DNA of 64,000 nucleotides from Salipiger profundus (GCF_001969385.1 NZ_CP014796.1:1691501-1755500); one strand, 5' to 3'. Positions 8,091 through 16,901 are shown, counted from the first letter of the stretch. The notes: a model not told the origin generated them from the sequence alone. Made by a program: numbers and translations.

Positions 8091-8564
8091 TCAGCCGTTC
8101 ACCACGGACAGCTCGGCGCCGGGCATCTCGATGTCGAACACGCCGCGCACGGCGTTGGCCGCCTCGGCCCCCTTGCCGACGAAGTGCTCGCGGAAGAAGG
8201 CGTTGTGCGCCTCGGTTTCCTGGTAGTTGTGCGGCGTGAGCGAGACCGAAAACACCGGAACCTCGGTGGTCATCTGTGCCTCCATGAGGCCCTTCACCAC
8301 GGCGTCGGAGACGAAATCGTGCCGGTAGATGCCGCCGTCCACGACGAAGGCGGCGGCGATGACGGCGTCGTAGCGGCCCGAGGCGGCGAGCTTCTTGGCA
8401 AGCAGCGGCATCTCGAAGGCACCGGGCACGTCGTAGGCATCGACGGTGGCGCCGGGCAGCACGCGGGCGGCCTCGGCAAGGAAGCCCTCGTGCGCGCGGT
8501 CGACGATGTCGGCGTGCCAGCGCGCCTTGATGAAGGCGATACGGGTCTGGTTGAAGTCGGTCAT
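8091..8564 (-). CDS. ribH2: 6,7-dimethyl-8-ribityllumazine synthase, type II
   Basis: Penultimate enzyme of riboflavin synthesis (157 aa), condensing 5-amino-6-ribitylamino-uracil with 3,4-dihydroxy-2-butanone-4-P. It carries the lumazine-synthase features VPGAFEMPLLAKKLA and GGIYRHDFVSDAVVKGLM; the latter region is divergent from type I enzymes, and SLTPHNYQET fits the decameric RibH2 of Brucella and rhizobia. It stands alone, not in a rib operon, and is preceded by a complete FMN riboswitch, so it is expected to be made mainly when FMN is low. Confidence 0.9.
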   Translation of the reverse strand: MTDFNQTRIAFIKARWHADIVDRAHEGFLAEAARVLPGATVDAYDVPGAFEMPLLAKKLAASGRYDAVIAAAFVVDGGIYRHDFVSDAVVKGLMEAQMTTEVPVFSVSLTPHNYQETEAHNAFFREHFVGKGAEAANAVRGVFDIEMPGAELSVVNG

Positions 8565-8629
8565 TGCGGAACCCTCCGTTGATCACAAAAGGTCCCAGAG
8601 CTTTCGCCCGCACGGGCGCGCAGGCGCCA

Positions 8630-8812
8630 GCACGATACGTCTCTTCCATCCGGACTTTCACCGTCGGCCCCGGAATTCCACCGGATCTGCTTGACCCCTT
8701 CCTCTGCCACGCGGGCCCGCGCCGGGTTGCCCCGTCCGGACCTGCGTGCGCGAAGGGCGCTCGCGGGCTGTCACCGCCGGTGGGGAATTTCACCCCGCCC
8801 TGAGAACGCCGG
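8630..8812 (-). ncRNA. FMN riboswitch (RFN element) upstream of ribH2
   Basis: Read on the minus strand, the conserved RFN blocks appear in order: GGGCGGGGTGAAATTCCCCA, CCGGCGGTGACAGCCCGCGA, a GATCCGGTGGAATTCCGG block and GACGGTGAAAGTCCGGATGG ending in AGAGA. The spacing includes the variable helix seen in family members. It ends about 65 nt before the ribH2 start. In this family FMN binding blocks translation start or causes early termination; I see no clear U-tract, so translational control is more likely. Confidence 0.95.
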
Positions 8813-8870
8813 CACCATTACCGAAACCGCCCGGCGGCGCAAGAGGCGCGATGCGGCGAGCTGCTGTGCG

Positions 8871-10760
8871 TCAGCGCACCGGTTCGTAATGGTCGAGCGC
8901 AGAGCCCACCCATGCCGTGCCGCGCGCGCTGCTGCCGAGCGCCTGCGTCAGCGGCTCTTCGGCGCCCATCGGCAGAAGCGCGTTCACCACGTCCCAGCCG
9001 GTCAGCTCCGGGTGATTCTCGATGCCCTGCAGCTGCCCCTTCAGGCCGCTCACGATCTGCACGACATCGCCCGAGAAACAGCCCGGCGCATGGATCTGCA
9101 CCCGCAGGATCGGCTGCAGCACGTGGGTGCCGGCTTCCTGCAGTGCCTCGCGGGCGGCGTTCCGCCCGGCGGTGCGAAATGCGAAGTCCGAGCTGTCGAC
9201 GGAATGCGCCTTGCCGTCCTTCAGCACCGCGCGGACATCGACAACCGGGTGCCCGGCAGGCCCCTCCGCCAGAGCCTCGCGGACGCCGGCCTCGACCGCC
9301 GGGATGTAGTTGCGGGGCACCGCGCCGCCCTTCACGGTCTCGGCAAAGGCAAAGCCCTCGCCGGGTGCGGCAGGCGAAAGCTCCAGCACGACATCGGCGA
9401 ACTGGCCGGCACCGCCCGACTGCTTGCGGTGGCGGTGGTGGATCTCGACGGAGCGCCGGATCGTCTCGCGCAGGGACGGCGGTGCCGCGTTGCAGGTGAC
9501 CGCGATCCCGAAGGTGTCGGCCAGGGCGCCCACGATCCGGCGCTCGTGCTGCGGGCCGTGGACGCCGATCACGAGGTTGCCGCTGCCTGCGGTCTGCGAG
9601 ACGGTCAGCCCGGGGTCGGTCTCGGCCAGCCGCGCCAGCGCACCCGGCAGCTTGTTCTCGTCGCGCTCGTTCACCGGCGTCACGACGCGTTTCAGCGCCG
9701 GCGGATGCGGCGCGGCCCAGTCGGGCAGGGGCTCTGCGTCCTCGGCGCCCATCAGCGTGCCAAGCGCGAGGTGGTCGCTCTTGATCGCGAGGCCGACCTG
9801 TCCGGGGGCGAGCCCGGCGAGCTGCGTTCGTGCGTCGAGGCCGACCAGCCCGCCGATCCCGTCCCCGGCCAGCCGGTTGCCCGGTGCCACGCCGTCGGAG
9901 AGCGCGCGCACCAGCACCGCCTTGCCGATATGCTTGAGCGTGTCCGCGAGGCAGCCCGCCGCGACCACGTCGTCGCCAAGCCCGAGCCGGGCACGCAGCG
10001 CATCGACCTGCGGCACCTCGTGGCGCAGCGTCTTCATCAGCCGGGTGAGCCCGTTGCCGTGCTTCGCCGAGCCAAGCAGCACCGGCAGCAGGTCGTGGTG
10101 CTGCACCGCGCGGGTCGCCACGTCGTAGAGCTCGTCGGTCGGCGGGCGCTGGTCCTCGATGATTTCCTCGAGCAGGTGGTCGTCGAAATCGGCCAGCGAT
10201 TCCAGAAGCTCTGTGCGGGCCGCCGTCTCGCGCGCCTGCATCGCGGGCGGCAGTTCCACCAGCTTCGAGCGTTCGCCCTCGCGGTATTGCCACGCCCGTT
10301 CCGAGATCAGGTCGACCGCGCCTGTGATCGTCTCGCCGTCGCGTAGCGGCACCTGCCGGAGCACGATGCCATGGGCGCAGTAGGGCTGCAGCGCGGCGAT
10401 GATGTCGCTCACCCGGTCGCTGGCCTGGTCCATGCCGTTGACGAAGACGAAGCTCGGCACGCCCGAGGCCTCGAGGATCTGCAGGTAGGGCGCGCAGAGC
10501 ACCGCGGCATCGGCCTCGGCCGGCAGGCAGAGAAGCGCCGCGTCGCTCGCCGCCAGTGCGGGCCCGATCTGCGGCGCGGTCTCGGGGCCACCGGGCACGT
10601 CGAAGAGCGCCCAGTCATCGCCCATGAAGGAAAAGGTGGTGACACTCGTGCCGCCGGTGGTCGCGAGGGTCGTTCCCTGCCCCCCGTCGAGTGTGGAGAG
10701 CGCCGCGATCAGCGTTGATTTTCCGGAGTTGGATGGTCCGACGACCGTGAGAGCGCGCAT
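8871..10760 (-). CDS. Elongation factor G-like GTPase paralogue
   Basis: EF-G-family protein (629 aa, shorter than the roughly 700 aa of translational EF-G). The N-terminal G domain has a P-loop at residues 8-16 (GPSNSGKST) and a G3-like DVPGG near 54, but the G4 motif reads NGMD (108-111) where NKxD is expected, and the switch I Thr region is unlike EF-G. The C-terminal part has EF-G domains IV/V (IHHRHRKQSGGAGQFADV, then a GGAVPRNYIPAVEAGV segment). It is a single gene, divergent from the eutB-like gene. The role is unknown; such paralogues are common in alphaproteobacteria and may act in ribosome recycling or regulation. Confidence 0.8.
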   Translation of the reverse strand: MRALTVVGPSNSGKSTLIAALSTLDGGQGTTLATTGGTSVTTFSFMGDDWALFDVPGGPETAPQIGPALAASDAALLCLPAEADAAVLCAPYLQILEASGVPSFVFVNGMDQASDRVSDIIAALQPYCAHGIVLRQVPLRDGETITGAVDLISERAWQYREGERSKLVELPPAMQARETAARTELLESLADFDDHLLEEIIEDQRPPTDELYDVATRAVQHHDLLPVLLGSAKHGNGLTRLMKTLRHEVPQVDALRARLGLGDDVVAAGCLADTLKHIGKAVLVRALSDGVAPGNRLAGDGIGGLVGLDARTQLAGLAPGQVGLAIKSDHLALGTLMGAEDAEPLPDWAAPHPPALKRVVTPVNERDENKLPGALARLAETDPGLTVSQTAGSGNLVIGVHGPQHERRIVGALADTFGIAVTCNAAPPSLRETIRRSVEIHHRHRKQSGGAGQFADVVLELSPAAPGEGFAFAETVKGGAVPRNYIPAVEAGVREALAEGPAGHPVVDVRAVLKDGKAHSVDSSDFAFRTAGRNAAREALQEAGTHVLQPILRVQIHAPGCFSGDVVQIVSGLKGQLQGIENHPELTGWDVVNALLPMGAEEPLTQALGSSARGTAWVGSALDHYEPVR

Positions 10761-10980
10761 GTGACTGCCTCCCTGTGCGTGTCAGCCATGGTCTGCCTTC
10801 CCGGACCGTGCGTCAACTGGGCGAATTGTCCCGTGGGGTCGATGGCCAGACCCGGCGGAGCGACGTTCGAGGCGGCAATCTTCAGCGAATGGTTGTTTCT
10901 GTCGTGAATGTCGGCACCCGCGAGCGGTCTCTTTCGGCAAGGCGGTTGAAGTCCCCGGCGGTGGCGTCGACAGTGGCTTC

Positions 10981-11991
10981 ATGACCGACCGGACTGCCCT
11001 GACCCTCGCCGACGTCCTTGCCGCCTCGTGCACCATCCGCGACGTGGTCGAGACAACGCCGCTGGTGCCCTCGATGCTCGGCCCCGAGCTTGGCGGAGAG
11101 CTCTGGCTGAAGCTCGAGATCGCCCAGCCCATCGGCGCGTTCAAGCTGCGTGGCGCTGCGAACGCCATCGCGCGGCTGCCCGAGGGGGCGGCGGGCGTCA
11201 CCTGCTGCTCCACAGGCAACCATGGCCGGGGCGTCGCCTACGCCGCCGCGCGCAAGGGCGTGCGGGCGGTGGTCTGCATGTCCGAGCTGGTGCCGCAGGC
11301 CAAGGTCGACGGCATCCGCGCGCTGGGGGCGGAGGTCCACATCCGCGGCCGCTCGCAGGACGAGGCGCAGCGCGAGGCGTCGCGGCTCGTGGCCGAGGAG
11401 GGGCTCGTGGATATCCCACCCTTCGACGATGCGCATGTCATTGCCGGGCAGGGGACCATCGCGCTCGAGATGCTGGCGGCGAAGCCGGAGCTCGACACCC
11501 TGCTGATCCCTCTGTCGGGCGGTGGTCTCGCTGCGGGCATGGCGCTGGCCGCCAAGGCGATCAAGCCCGACCTGCGCATCGTCGGGATCACCATGGACCG
11601 GGGCGCGGCGATGCAGGCGTCGATCCTTGCCGGTCAGCCCGTCGAGGTCGAGGAGATGCCCTCGCTCGCCGACAGTCTCGGCGGTGGCATCGGGCTCGAG
11701 AACCGCCACACCTTCGCGCTCTGCCGGGATCTCATCGACGAGATCGTGCTGGTCAGCGAAGACGAGATCTACCGCGCCATGCAGTCCTTTTATCGCGCCG
11801 ACCGGATGGTGGCCGAGGGCGCCTCGGTCGTGGCCATCGCGGCGCTGCAGTCGGGCAGGCTGGCACCCTCGGCCCGCATGGGCACCGTCGTCACCGGTCG
11901 CAATGTCGACATGGAGCAATTCACCCGGGTCGTCACCGGGCAGGACGTCACCCTGGGTGACGTGACCGTCAAGGGAGGCCATCATGCCTGA
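10981..11991 (+). CDS. eutB: PLP-dependent threonine dehydratase-family protein, EutB-like
   Basis: Fold-type II PLP enzyme (336 aa). The PLP lysine lies in GAFKLRGAANAI, the substrate loop is STGNHGRGVAYAA, and the phosphate-binding Gly run is PLSGGGLAAGMAL. Sequence and partner match the hydroxyectoine-utilisation dehydratase EutB, although the dehydratases of the beta-hydroxyaspartate cycle (BhcB) are close relatives. It overlaps the eutC-like gene by 8 bp, so the two are coupled. No ectoine hydrolase, transaminase or BhcA/BhcC gene is nearby, so the physiological substrate is uncertain. No strong SD is visible before the ATG. Confidence 0.68.
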   Translation: MTDRTALTLADVLAASCTIRDVVETTPLVPSMLGPELGGELWLKLEIAQPIGAFKLRGAANAIARLPEGAAGVTCCSTGNHGRGVAYAAARKGVRAVVCMSELVPQAKVDGIRALGAEVHIRGRSQDEAQREASRLVAEEGLVDIPPFDDAHVIAGQGTIALEMLAAKPELDTLLIPLSGGGLAAGMALAAKAIKPDLRIVGITMDRGAAMQASILAGQPVEVEEMPSLADSLGGGIGLENRHTFALCRDLIDEIVLVSEDEIYRAMQSFYRADRMVAEGASVVAIAALQSGRLAPSARMGTVVTGRNVDMEQFTRVVTGQDVTLGDVTVKGGHHA

Positions 11992-12964
11992 TATCCGCAT
12001 CCTCACCGAAGCCCAGCTGCGCGACGTCGTGGCGCTCGACCGCGAGACGGTCGACGTGATCGAGAACGGCTTCCGCGCGCTTGCCGGCGGTGGCGTGGTG
12101 ATGCCGCCGGTACTGTCGATGGCGATCGAGGAGGCGCATGGCGAGGTCGACGTCAAGACCGCCTACGTGCCGGGCTTCGACGGCTTTGCGCTCAAGGTCT
12201 CGCCGGGCTTCTTCGACAATCCGAAGATCGGGCTGCCGTCGCTGAACGGCCTGATGATCCTGCTGTCGGCGACGACCGGGCTGGTGCAGGCGGTGTTCCT
12301 CGACAACGGCTACCTTACCGACATCCGCACGGCGGCAGCGGGCGCCGTGGCCGCGCGGCACCTCGCCCCCGAGGACCTGGCAGTTGCCGGCGTGCTCGGC
12401 ACCGGGGTGCAGGCGCGGCTCCAGATGCAGGCGCTGCATCTCGAACGGCCCTTCGACCGCTGCCTCGTCTGGGGGCGCGACCCGCAGCGCGCGGCGGCCT
12501 GTGCCGCCGACATCGCCGCCGCGACCGGCGCCTCGGCCGAGGTGATGACCGAGATCGCGCCGCTGGTGAAGCAGAGCCAGCTTGTCGTGACGACCACGCC
12601 CGCGACCGAGCCGCTGATCACCGCCGACATGCTGCACGGCGGGTTGCACATCACGGCGATGGGCTCGGACCAGGGCGGAAAGACCGAGATCGCCCCCGAG
12701 GCGTTGGCGGCGGCAGACCTCTACGTCTGCGACCGGGTGAGCCAATGCGCGCTGATGGGCGAGCTGCGCGGGGCGCGCGCGGCAGGGCTCATGGCCGGGG
12801 ACCCGCCCGAGCTGGGGGCCGTCATCGCGGGGCAGGCCCCGGGGCGCAGCGACCCGCGGCAGGTCACCATCTGCGACCTGACCGGCACCGGGGTGCAGGA
12901 TACCGCGATTGCCTCGCATGTGGCGGCACGGCTCGGCGAGGCGGGGACGGTGATCCACGCCTGA
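11984..12964 (+). CDS. eutC: Ornithine cyclodeaminase/mu-crystallin family protein, EutC-like
   Basis: NAD(P)-dependent imine reductase/cyclodeaminase-fold protein (326 aa). TAYVPGFDGFALKVSPGFF and the TDIRTAAAGAVAARHLA segment are family signatures, and the Rossmann region begins VAGVLGTGVQARLQMQAL. The C-terminal DLTGTGVQDTAIA is typical. The family includes ornithine cyclodeaminase, EutC and the iminosuccinate reductase BhcD. Coupled translation with the dehydratase suggests the two process the same amino-acid intermediate, an enamine/imine made by one and reduced by the other. Its stop is only 18 bp from the convergent permease gene. Confidence 0.7.
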   Translation: MPDIRILTEAQLRDVVALDRETVDVIENGFRALAGGGVVMPPVLSMAIEEAHGEVDVKTAYVPGFDGFALKVSPGFFDNPKIGLPSLNGLMILLSATTGLVQAVFLDNGYLTDIRTAAAGAVAARHLAPEDLAVAGVLGTGVQARLQMQALHLERPFDRCLVWGRDPQRAAACAADIAAATGASAEVMTEIAPLVKQSQLVVTTTPATEPLITADMLHGGLHITAMGSDQGGKTEIAPEALAAADLYVCDRVSQCALMGELRGARAAGLMAGDPPELGAVIAGQAPGRSDPRQVTICDLTGTGVQDTAIASHVAARLGEAGTVIHA

Positions 12965-12982
12965 AGCGCCCGAGCGGGGCGG

Positions 12983-14485
12983 TCAGCAGCAGTCGTCGCG
13001 CATCCGCCGCTTCTCGCCGAGATTGGTGCGGCGGCGCAGGCTGCGCGACACGCGGTCCACGGCCGCGGTCAGCAGCCCCGTCGCCACCAGCAGCACCATC
13101 GCCCGGTCGAGCCGCAGCTCGGCCATGGCGCTGTCGATGTAGAAGCCGAGCGTGGCGATTCCGAGCAGCCCCATGACGGCGGTCTCGCGCAGGATGATCT
13201 CCCAGCGGTAGAGGCAGAGCGCGATGAACGGCCCCGAGAGCCGGGGCGCCAGTTCCCACCCCCAGAGCGTGAGCCCCCTCGGCGCATCACGGCGCAGGGT
13301 GGGCACCAGTGTTTCGCCCTCGCGGCCCAGCAGATGCGCGATGATGGCTCCGTTGTGCAGCGCCAGCGCGAGGATCGCGGGCAGCATCGAGGGGCCGAAG
13401 ACCTGCAGGAACAGGTAGGCCAGCATGTATTCCGGGAAGCTGCGCAGCACCACGAGCAGCAGGTGCCCCGCCGCGCGGCCCACCCGCGAGGTCACGCGGG
13501 GCACGATCAGCCCGAAGCCCGCGAAGGCCAGCGCACCGGTCAGCGCCAGCGCGATCTGTGCCACCAGCACGGTGGCGATCAGGCCGGGCAGCATCTCGTC
13601 GGAGGCGAGCGGCCACAGCCAGTCGAGCAGCGCGGCACCGTCCCAGCCGTCGCGCAGCGGGGCGGGCACGATGTCCTGCGTGAGAAAGCGCATCAGCGCG
13701 CCCGAGCCCATCGGCGGGCTCTGGATCAGCGACAGCGAGATGGCCGAGGCCAGCACCCAGAGCGGCGCGAGCACCGGCCGCATCCACAGCCGCACCGAGG
13801 CGATCAGCACGACGTAGCACACCATGATGGCCGAGGCCGCGCCGTAGTCGCCCATCCGGAAGAAGCTGTCGAGTTGGAAGCCCAGCGTCGGCAGGCCCAC
13901 GAAGCCGAGCACCGCGCTGGCGCGCATCCCGCATTCGAGCCGGTAGAGCGTGTAGTATTTCATCGCCGACAGCGCCAGCGGGGCGCGGGCATAAAGGAAC
14001 CGCGACAGTGCATCGGTGCGCGGCGGCAGCACCTGCGCCGGGCGCGGGTCGGCCTCGTCGAGCTGCTCCGAGAACACCTTGGCGAAGATGCCGGCATAGG
14101 GCAGCGCGATGGCGAGCACCCCGGTGATCGGCGCAATGCCTAGGATCTGCATCAGCACCAGCGCCCAGAACAGCTCGTGCACCGACCGCAGCGCGATGCA
14201 GAGCCAGCGCACGGCGCGCAGGTGGTAGAAGGGCGCCAGCACCAGCCCCGCCGAGGCGCCGGCGGCGACACCTGCCACCGCGAAGGCAATGGTCAGCCAG
14301 ATCGCGCGGCCGATCTCCTCGACGGCGCTGAAGTCGGGACGAAGGAAGCCCGAGAGCATCCGCGCCAGCGCCGCGCCCGCGTCGTGATTGCCAAGGCTCA
14401 GGTCGGCAAACGGCAGCGCCAGCAGCGCCAGCGCAAGGAACAGCGTGACGACGCGCGGCCGGGTCCAGGTCGTTTCAGCGGGCAT
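12983..14485 (-). CDS. phnE: Fused PhnE/PtxC-type ABC transporter permease
   Basis: Inner-membrane permease of a phosphonate/phosphite/putative-selenate ABC importer. At 500 aa it is about twice the length of a single PhnE and holds two permease units: LECGMRASAVLGFVGLPTLG in the first half is echoed by the segment WEIILRETAVMGLLGIATLG near the C-terminus. The start at 14485 follows the overlapping ATPase stop and gives the natural N-terminus MPAETTWTRPRV. It is the third gene of a leftward phnD-phnC-phnE operon. One fused permease replaces the usual two subunits or a homodimer. Confidence 0.82.
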   Translation of the reverse strand: MPAETTWTRPRVVTLFLALALLALPFADLSLGNHDAGAALARMLSGFLRPDFSAVEEIGRAIWLTIAFAVAGVAAGASAGLVLAPFYHLRAVRWLCIALRSVHELFWALVLMQILGIAPITGVLAIALPYAGIFAKVFSEQLDEADPRPAQVLPPRTDALSRFLYARAPLALSAMKYYTLYRLECGMRASAVLGFVGLPTLGFQLDSFFRMGDYGAASAIMVCYVVLIASVRLWMRPVLAPLWVLASAISLSLIQSPPMGSGALMRFLTQDIVPAPLRDGWDGAALLDWLWPLASDEMLPGLIATVLVAQIALALTGALAFAGFGLIVPRVTSRVGRAAGHLLLVVLRSFPEYMLAYLFLQVFGPSMLPAILALALHNGAIIAHLLGREGETLVPTLRRDAPRGLTLWGWELAPRLSGPFIALCLYRWEIILRETAVMGLLGIATLGFYIDSAMAELRLDRAMVLLVATGLLTAAVDRVSRSLRRRTNLGEKRRMRDDCC

Positions 14486-15137
14486 AGAGCGCGGCGATCT
14501 CGGCATCGCCCACGGTGTCGGCCGGCGCATCGAACAGGATGCCGCCTCGCCGCAGTCCGACCAGCCGTGTCGCGATGCGACGGGCGAGACCGACATCGTG
14601 CAGCGCCAGCAGCGCGGTCTCGAAGCGCGCGCGGGCCTGGTCGAGAAGCGCCGCCGCCTGGGTCTCGTCGACCGCCGAGACCGGCTCGTCGCCGATCAGC
14701 ACCGCACCGCCGCGCCACCAGGCTCGGGCGAGCGCAACCCGCTGTTTCTGCCCGCCCGAGAGCGCATGCACCGGGCGGTCGATCTCGTCGGTCAGCCCGA
14801 CCTCGGCCAGCACCTCGGCGACACCGGAACGGTCGGCGGCGCGGACCCGCAGCAGGTTGCTCAGGTTGTAGAACGCCCCGTGGTCGTCGAGCCGCCCCAT
14901 CAGCACGTTGCGCAGCACCGAAAGCTGCGGCACCAGCGCGTGATCCTGCGGAACGAGCGCCACGCGGTGCGACACGGCCAGCCGGTCGTGCACCGCGTTC
15001 AGCAGCGTGGACTTGCCCGCGCCGCTGCGGCCGAGCAGCACCACCCGCTCGCCGGGGGCGAGCGCAAAGCTCACCTCGGGCAGAACGGCGGTGCGCCCGT
15101 AGCCGAGCGTTTCCCTCTGCAGGACCGCCAGGGTCAT
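14475..15137 (-). CDS. phnC: PhnC-type ABC transporter ATP-binding protein
   Basis: Cytoplasmic ATPase (220 aa) of the importer. Walker A is GRSGAGKST, the Q-loop is LVPQDHALVPQLSV, the signature is LSGGQKQRVALARAW, Walker B is VLIGDEPVSAVD and the H-loop is LLALHDV. It is shorter than typical PhnC (about 260 aa). The start at 15137 overlaps the binding-protein stop (ATGA). The gene ends 10 bp inside phnE. Confidence 0.85.
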   Translation of the reverse strand: MTLAVLQRETLGYGRTAVLPEVSFALAPGERVVLLGRSGAGKSTLLNAVHDRLAVSHRVALVPQDHALVPQLSVLRNVLMGRLDDHGAFYNLSNLLRVRAADRSGVAEVLAEVGLTDEIDRPVHALSGGQKQRVALARAWWRGGAVLIGDEPVSAVDETQAAALLDQARARFETALLALHDVGLARRIATRLVGLRRGGILFDAPADTVGDAEIAALYAR

Positions 15138-15997
15138 TCGATCAGGCCGAGCTCCTTGGCGGTCTCCGCGATCGGCTCGAAATCGGCGTTCTGGGCCGGG
15201 ATGAAGGCCTCGCGCGGGAAGGCGTTCAGCAGCTCCGGATCGTCCATGCCGATCAGCGCGTCCTGCACCTTGTCGGCGAAGCCCTCGCCGAAGGTCGCGT
15301 CGACGTCGCCGCGGATCGTCCAGTTGTAGTCGGGGTAGGGCGGGGTTTCCCAGATCACCTTGGCGGTTTTGACCTCGGGAGCGCCTTCCTCGAGCGCCTT
15401 GTCGTAGACTGCGAAGTTCAGCGCGCCGACCTGCCATGCGCCCGAGGCGACGAGCCGCAGGGTCTGGCTGTGGTCGCCGGAAAAGCCGACGCGACCGAAG
15501 AACTCCTCGGGGGCTTCGCCGGTCTCCTTGCGGATGTGATACTCGGGCATCAGCCGGCCGCTGGTCGAGGTCTTGGCACCGAAGGTGAACGACATGCCGC
15601 GCGCCTCTTCGGGGAAGTCGCCCGAGGGCTCCAGCCCGGTTTCGGTGTTGGCGATGAAGTAGCTCACGAAGATCGGGTCTTCCTTGCCCTGCGCGATGGC
15701 GCGGGCGTCGGGCACGGCCAGCCGGGCCTGCACGCCGGTGAGGCCGCCGAACCAGGCAAGCTGGATCTGGTTGTTGCGGAAGGCGGTGACGCTGGCGGCG
15801 TAGCTCTTCACGGGGACGAACTGCACATCGACGCCGAGCTCGCCCTCGAGATAGTCGGCCACGGCCGAGAAGCGCTCGACCAGGCGGGTCTCGTCCTCGT
15901 CGGGGATGGCGGAGAAATAGAGCGTCTGGGCGGAAGCGCCGAGCGCCGAGCCAACCAGCAGCGCGAGGGTCAGGGGGAGCGTGCGAAGTTTCATCAA
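15134..15997 (-). CDS. phnD: PhnD-type substrate-binding protein (phosphonate or putative selenate)
   Basis: Periplasmic binding protein (287 aa) with signal peptide LPLTLALLVGSALGASA. The body contains YFSAIPDEDETRLVERFSAV, LAWFGGLTGVQARL and the GVDVQFVPVKSYAASVTAFR stretch, which match the PhnD superfamily and especially the branch annotated as putative selenate ABC transporter binding proteins. FGAKTSTSGRLMPEY is the likely oxyanion-binding loop. It leads the operon. The oxyanion carried (phosphonate, phosphite, selenate or other) cannot be settled from sequence alone. Confidence 0.78.
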   Translation of the reverse strand: MMKLRTLPLTLALLVGSALGASAQTLYFSAIPDEDETRLVERFSAVADYLEGELGVDVQFVPVKSYAASVTAFRNNQIQLAWFGGLTGVQARLAVPDARAIAQGKEDPIFVSYFIANTETGLEPSGDFPEEARGMSFTFGAKTSTSGRLMPEYHIRKETGEAPEEFFGRVGFSGDHSQTLRLVASGAWQVGALNFAVYDKALEEGAPEVKTAKVIWETPPYPDYNWTIRGDVDATFGEGFADKVQDALIGMDDPELLNAFPREAFIPAQNADFEPIAETAKELGLIE

Positions 15998-16153
15998 GCT
16001 GTCACCTTCGATAATGTCGATACGTCAAGATCGTGGCCACGGCCTTGGCTCGGGCCTTCGCCGCTGCATTGGGCCATTTCGCAGCGAAGGGCAATGGGGC
16101 GATCACCCTGAACCGGGCGCTTCGGGTCGGTCGCGCCCCCGGTGCGGCTACGA

Positions 16154-16729
16154 TCAGCGCGTGGGGTTCAGCCCCTTCAGGAACAGGGCCATCAGGTCGC
16201 GCCCGCTGGGTGTCTCGGCGACCGACATCGCCGGGGCATAGGCGATCTCGTGCAGGCTGCATCCCAGCACGAGCGGCGGCGTGTCGAGGGCCAGCCGCTT
16301 GGCGACGGCCTCGCCCAGCAGTCGCCAGTGCCGGTCGAGGATCTCGCGCAGCGGCCCGAGCACCTCGGCGTCGTCCTTCTTCTGACGTGCGAATTCCAGC
16401 AGCGTGAGGGGCCAGCTTCCGCTGCGGGCGCGCTCGTCGGCCCAGTCGATCAGCAGCGCCTCGATGGCCGGCCGGTCGGGGGCCGCCTCTATGGCGGCGA
16501 TCAGCCGGTCGACATCGCGCCGGCCCACCGCCTCGAAGACCTCGAGAAAGAGCGCCTCTTTGCAGGTGAAATTGGCGTAGACTGCACCCTTGGTGTGACC
16601 GGCCCCGGCGGCGATGGCCTCGAGAGAGGTGGCGGCATAGCCCTGCGCGGCAAACAGCGTTGCCGCCGTCTCGAGCAGACGCTCCCGGGTCCGACGGGCA
16701 GTTTCCTTGCGGGTCAATTTCGTGGTCAT
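16154..16729 (-). CDS. TetR/AcrR family transcriptional regulator
   Basis: Repressor-type protein of 191 aa from the start at 16729 (MTTKLTRKETARR); an upstream ATG at 16795 would extend it across its own operator. The N-terminal HTH is TRERLLETAATLFAAQGYAA followed by TSLEAIAAGAGHTKGAVYANF; the C-terminal ligand domain is unclassified. It reads the same way as the PhnCDE-type operon 156 bp downstream. A near-perfect inverted repeat sits 41 bp upstream of its start, so autorepression is likely; control of the transporter is possible. Confidence 0.88.
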   Translation of the reverse strand: MTTKLTRKETARRTRERLLETAATLFAAQGYAATSLEAIAAGAGHTKGAVYANFTCKEALFLEVFEAVGRRDVDRLIAAIEAAPDRPAIEALLIDWADERARSGSWPLTLLEFARQKKDDAEVLGPLREILDRHWRLLGEAVAKRLALDTPPLVLGCSLHEIAYAPAMSVAETPSGRDLMALFLKGLNPTR

Positions 16730-16770
16730 GGCTCTCGAAAACGTGCGGTCGTCCGGGCTTGTTTTCGTCA

Positions 16771-16800
16771 TACCTGTGAGTATCTGGATACTCAACGGTA
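16771..16800. promoter_or_regulatory. TetR-type operator (30-bp inverted repeat)
   Basis: The core GAGTATCTGGATACTC (16778-16793) has perfect 7-bp arms. The symmetry extends to 14-bp arms with 12 matches, starting TACC and ending GGTA. Size and place, just before the tetR gene, fit a TetR dimer site. Confidence 0.75.
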
Positions 16801-16901
16801 TCCGAATTGGCTTGCCGTTGGTGTTCGTGACGAGTTTGGGACGGGACTGGCCGGATGCGCTGCAGCCGGTCCGTTCCGCCTCAGTCGGTCAGCCGGCGTT
16901 C

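Noticed and set aside
12983..14485. Possible frameshifted or accidentally fused phnE pair
   Set aside because: The reading frame is continuous, both halves are intact and the internal repeat is regular, so it is a genuine two-domain permease.
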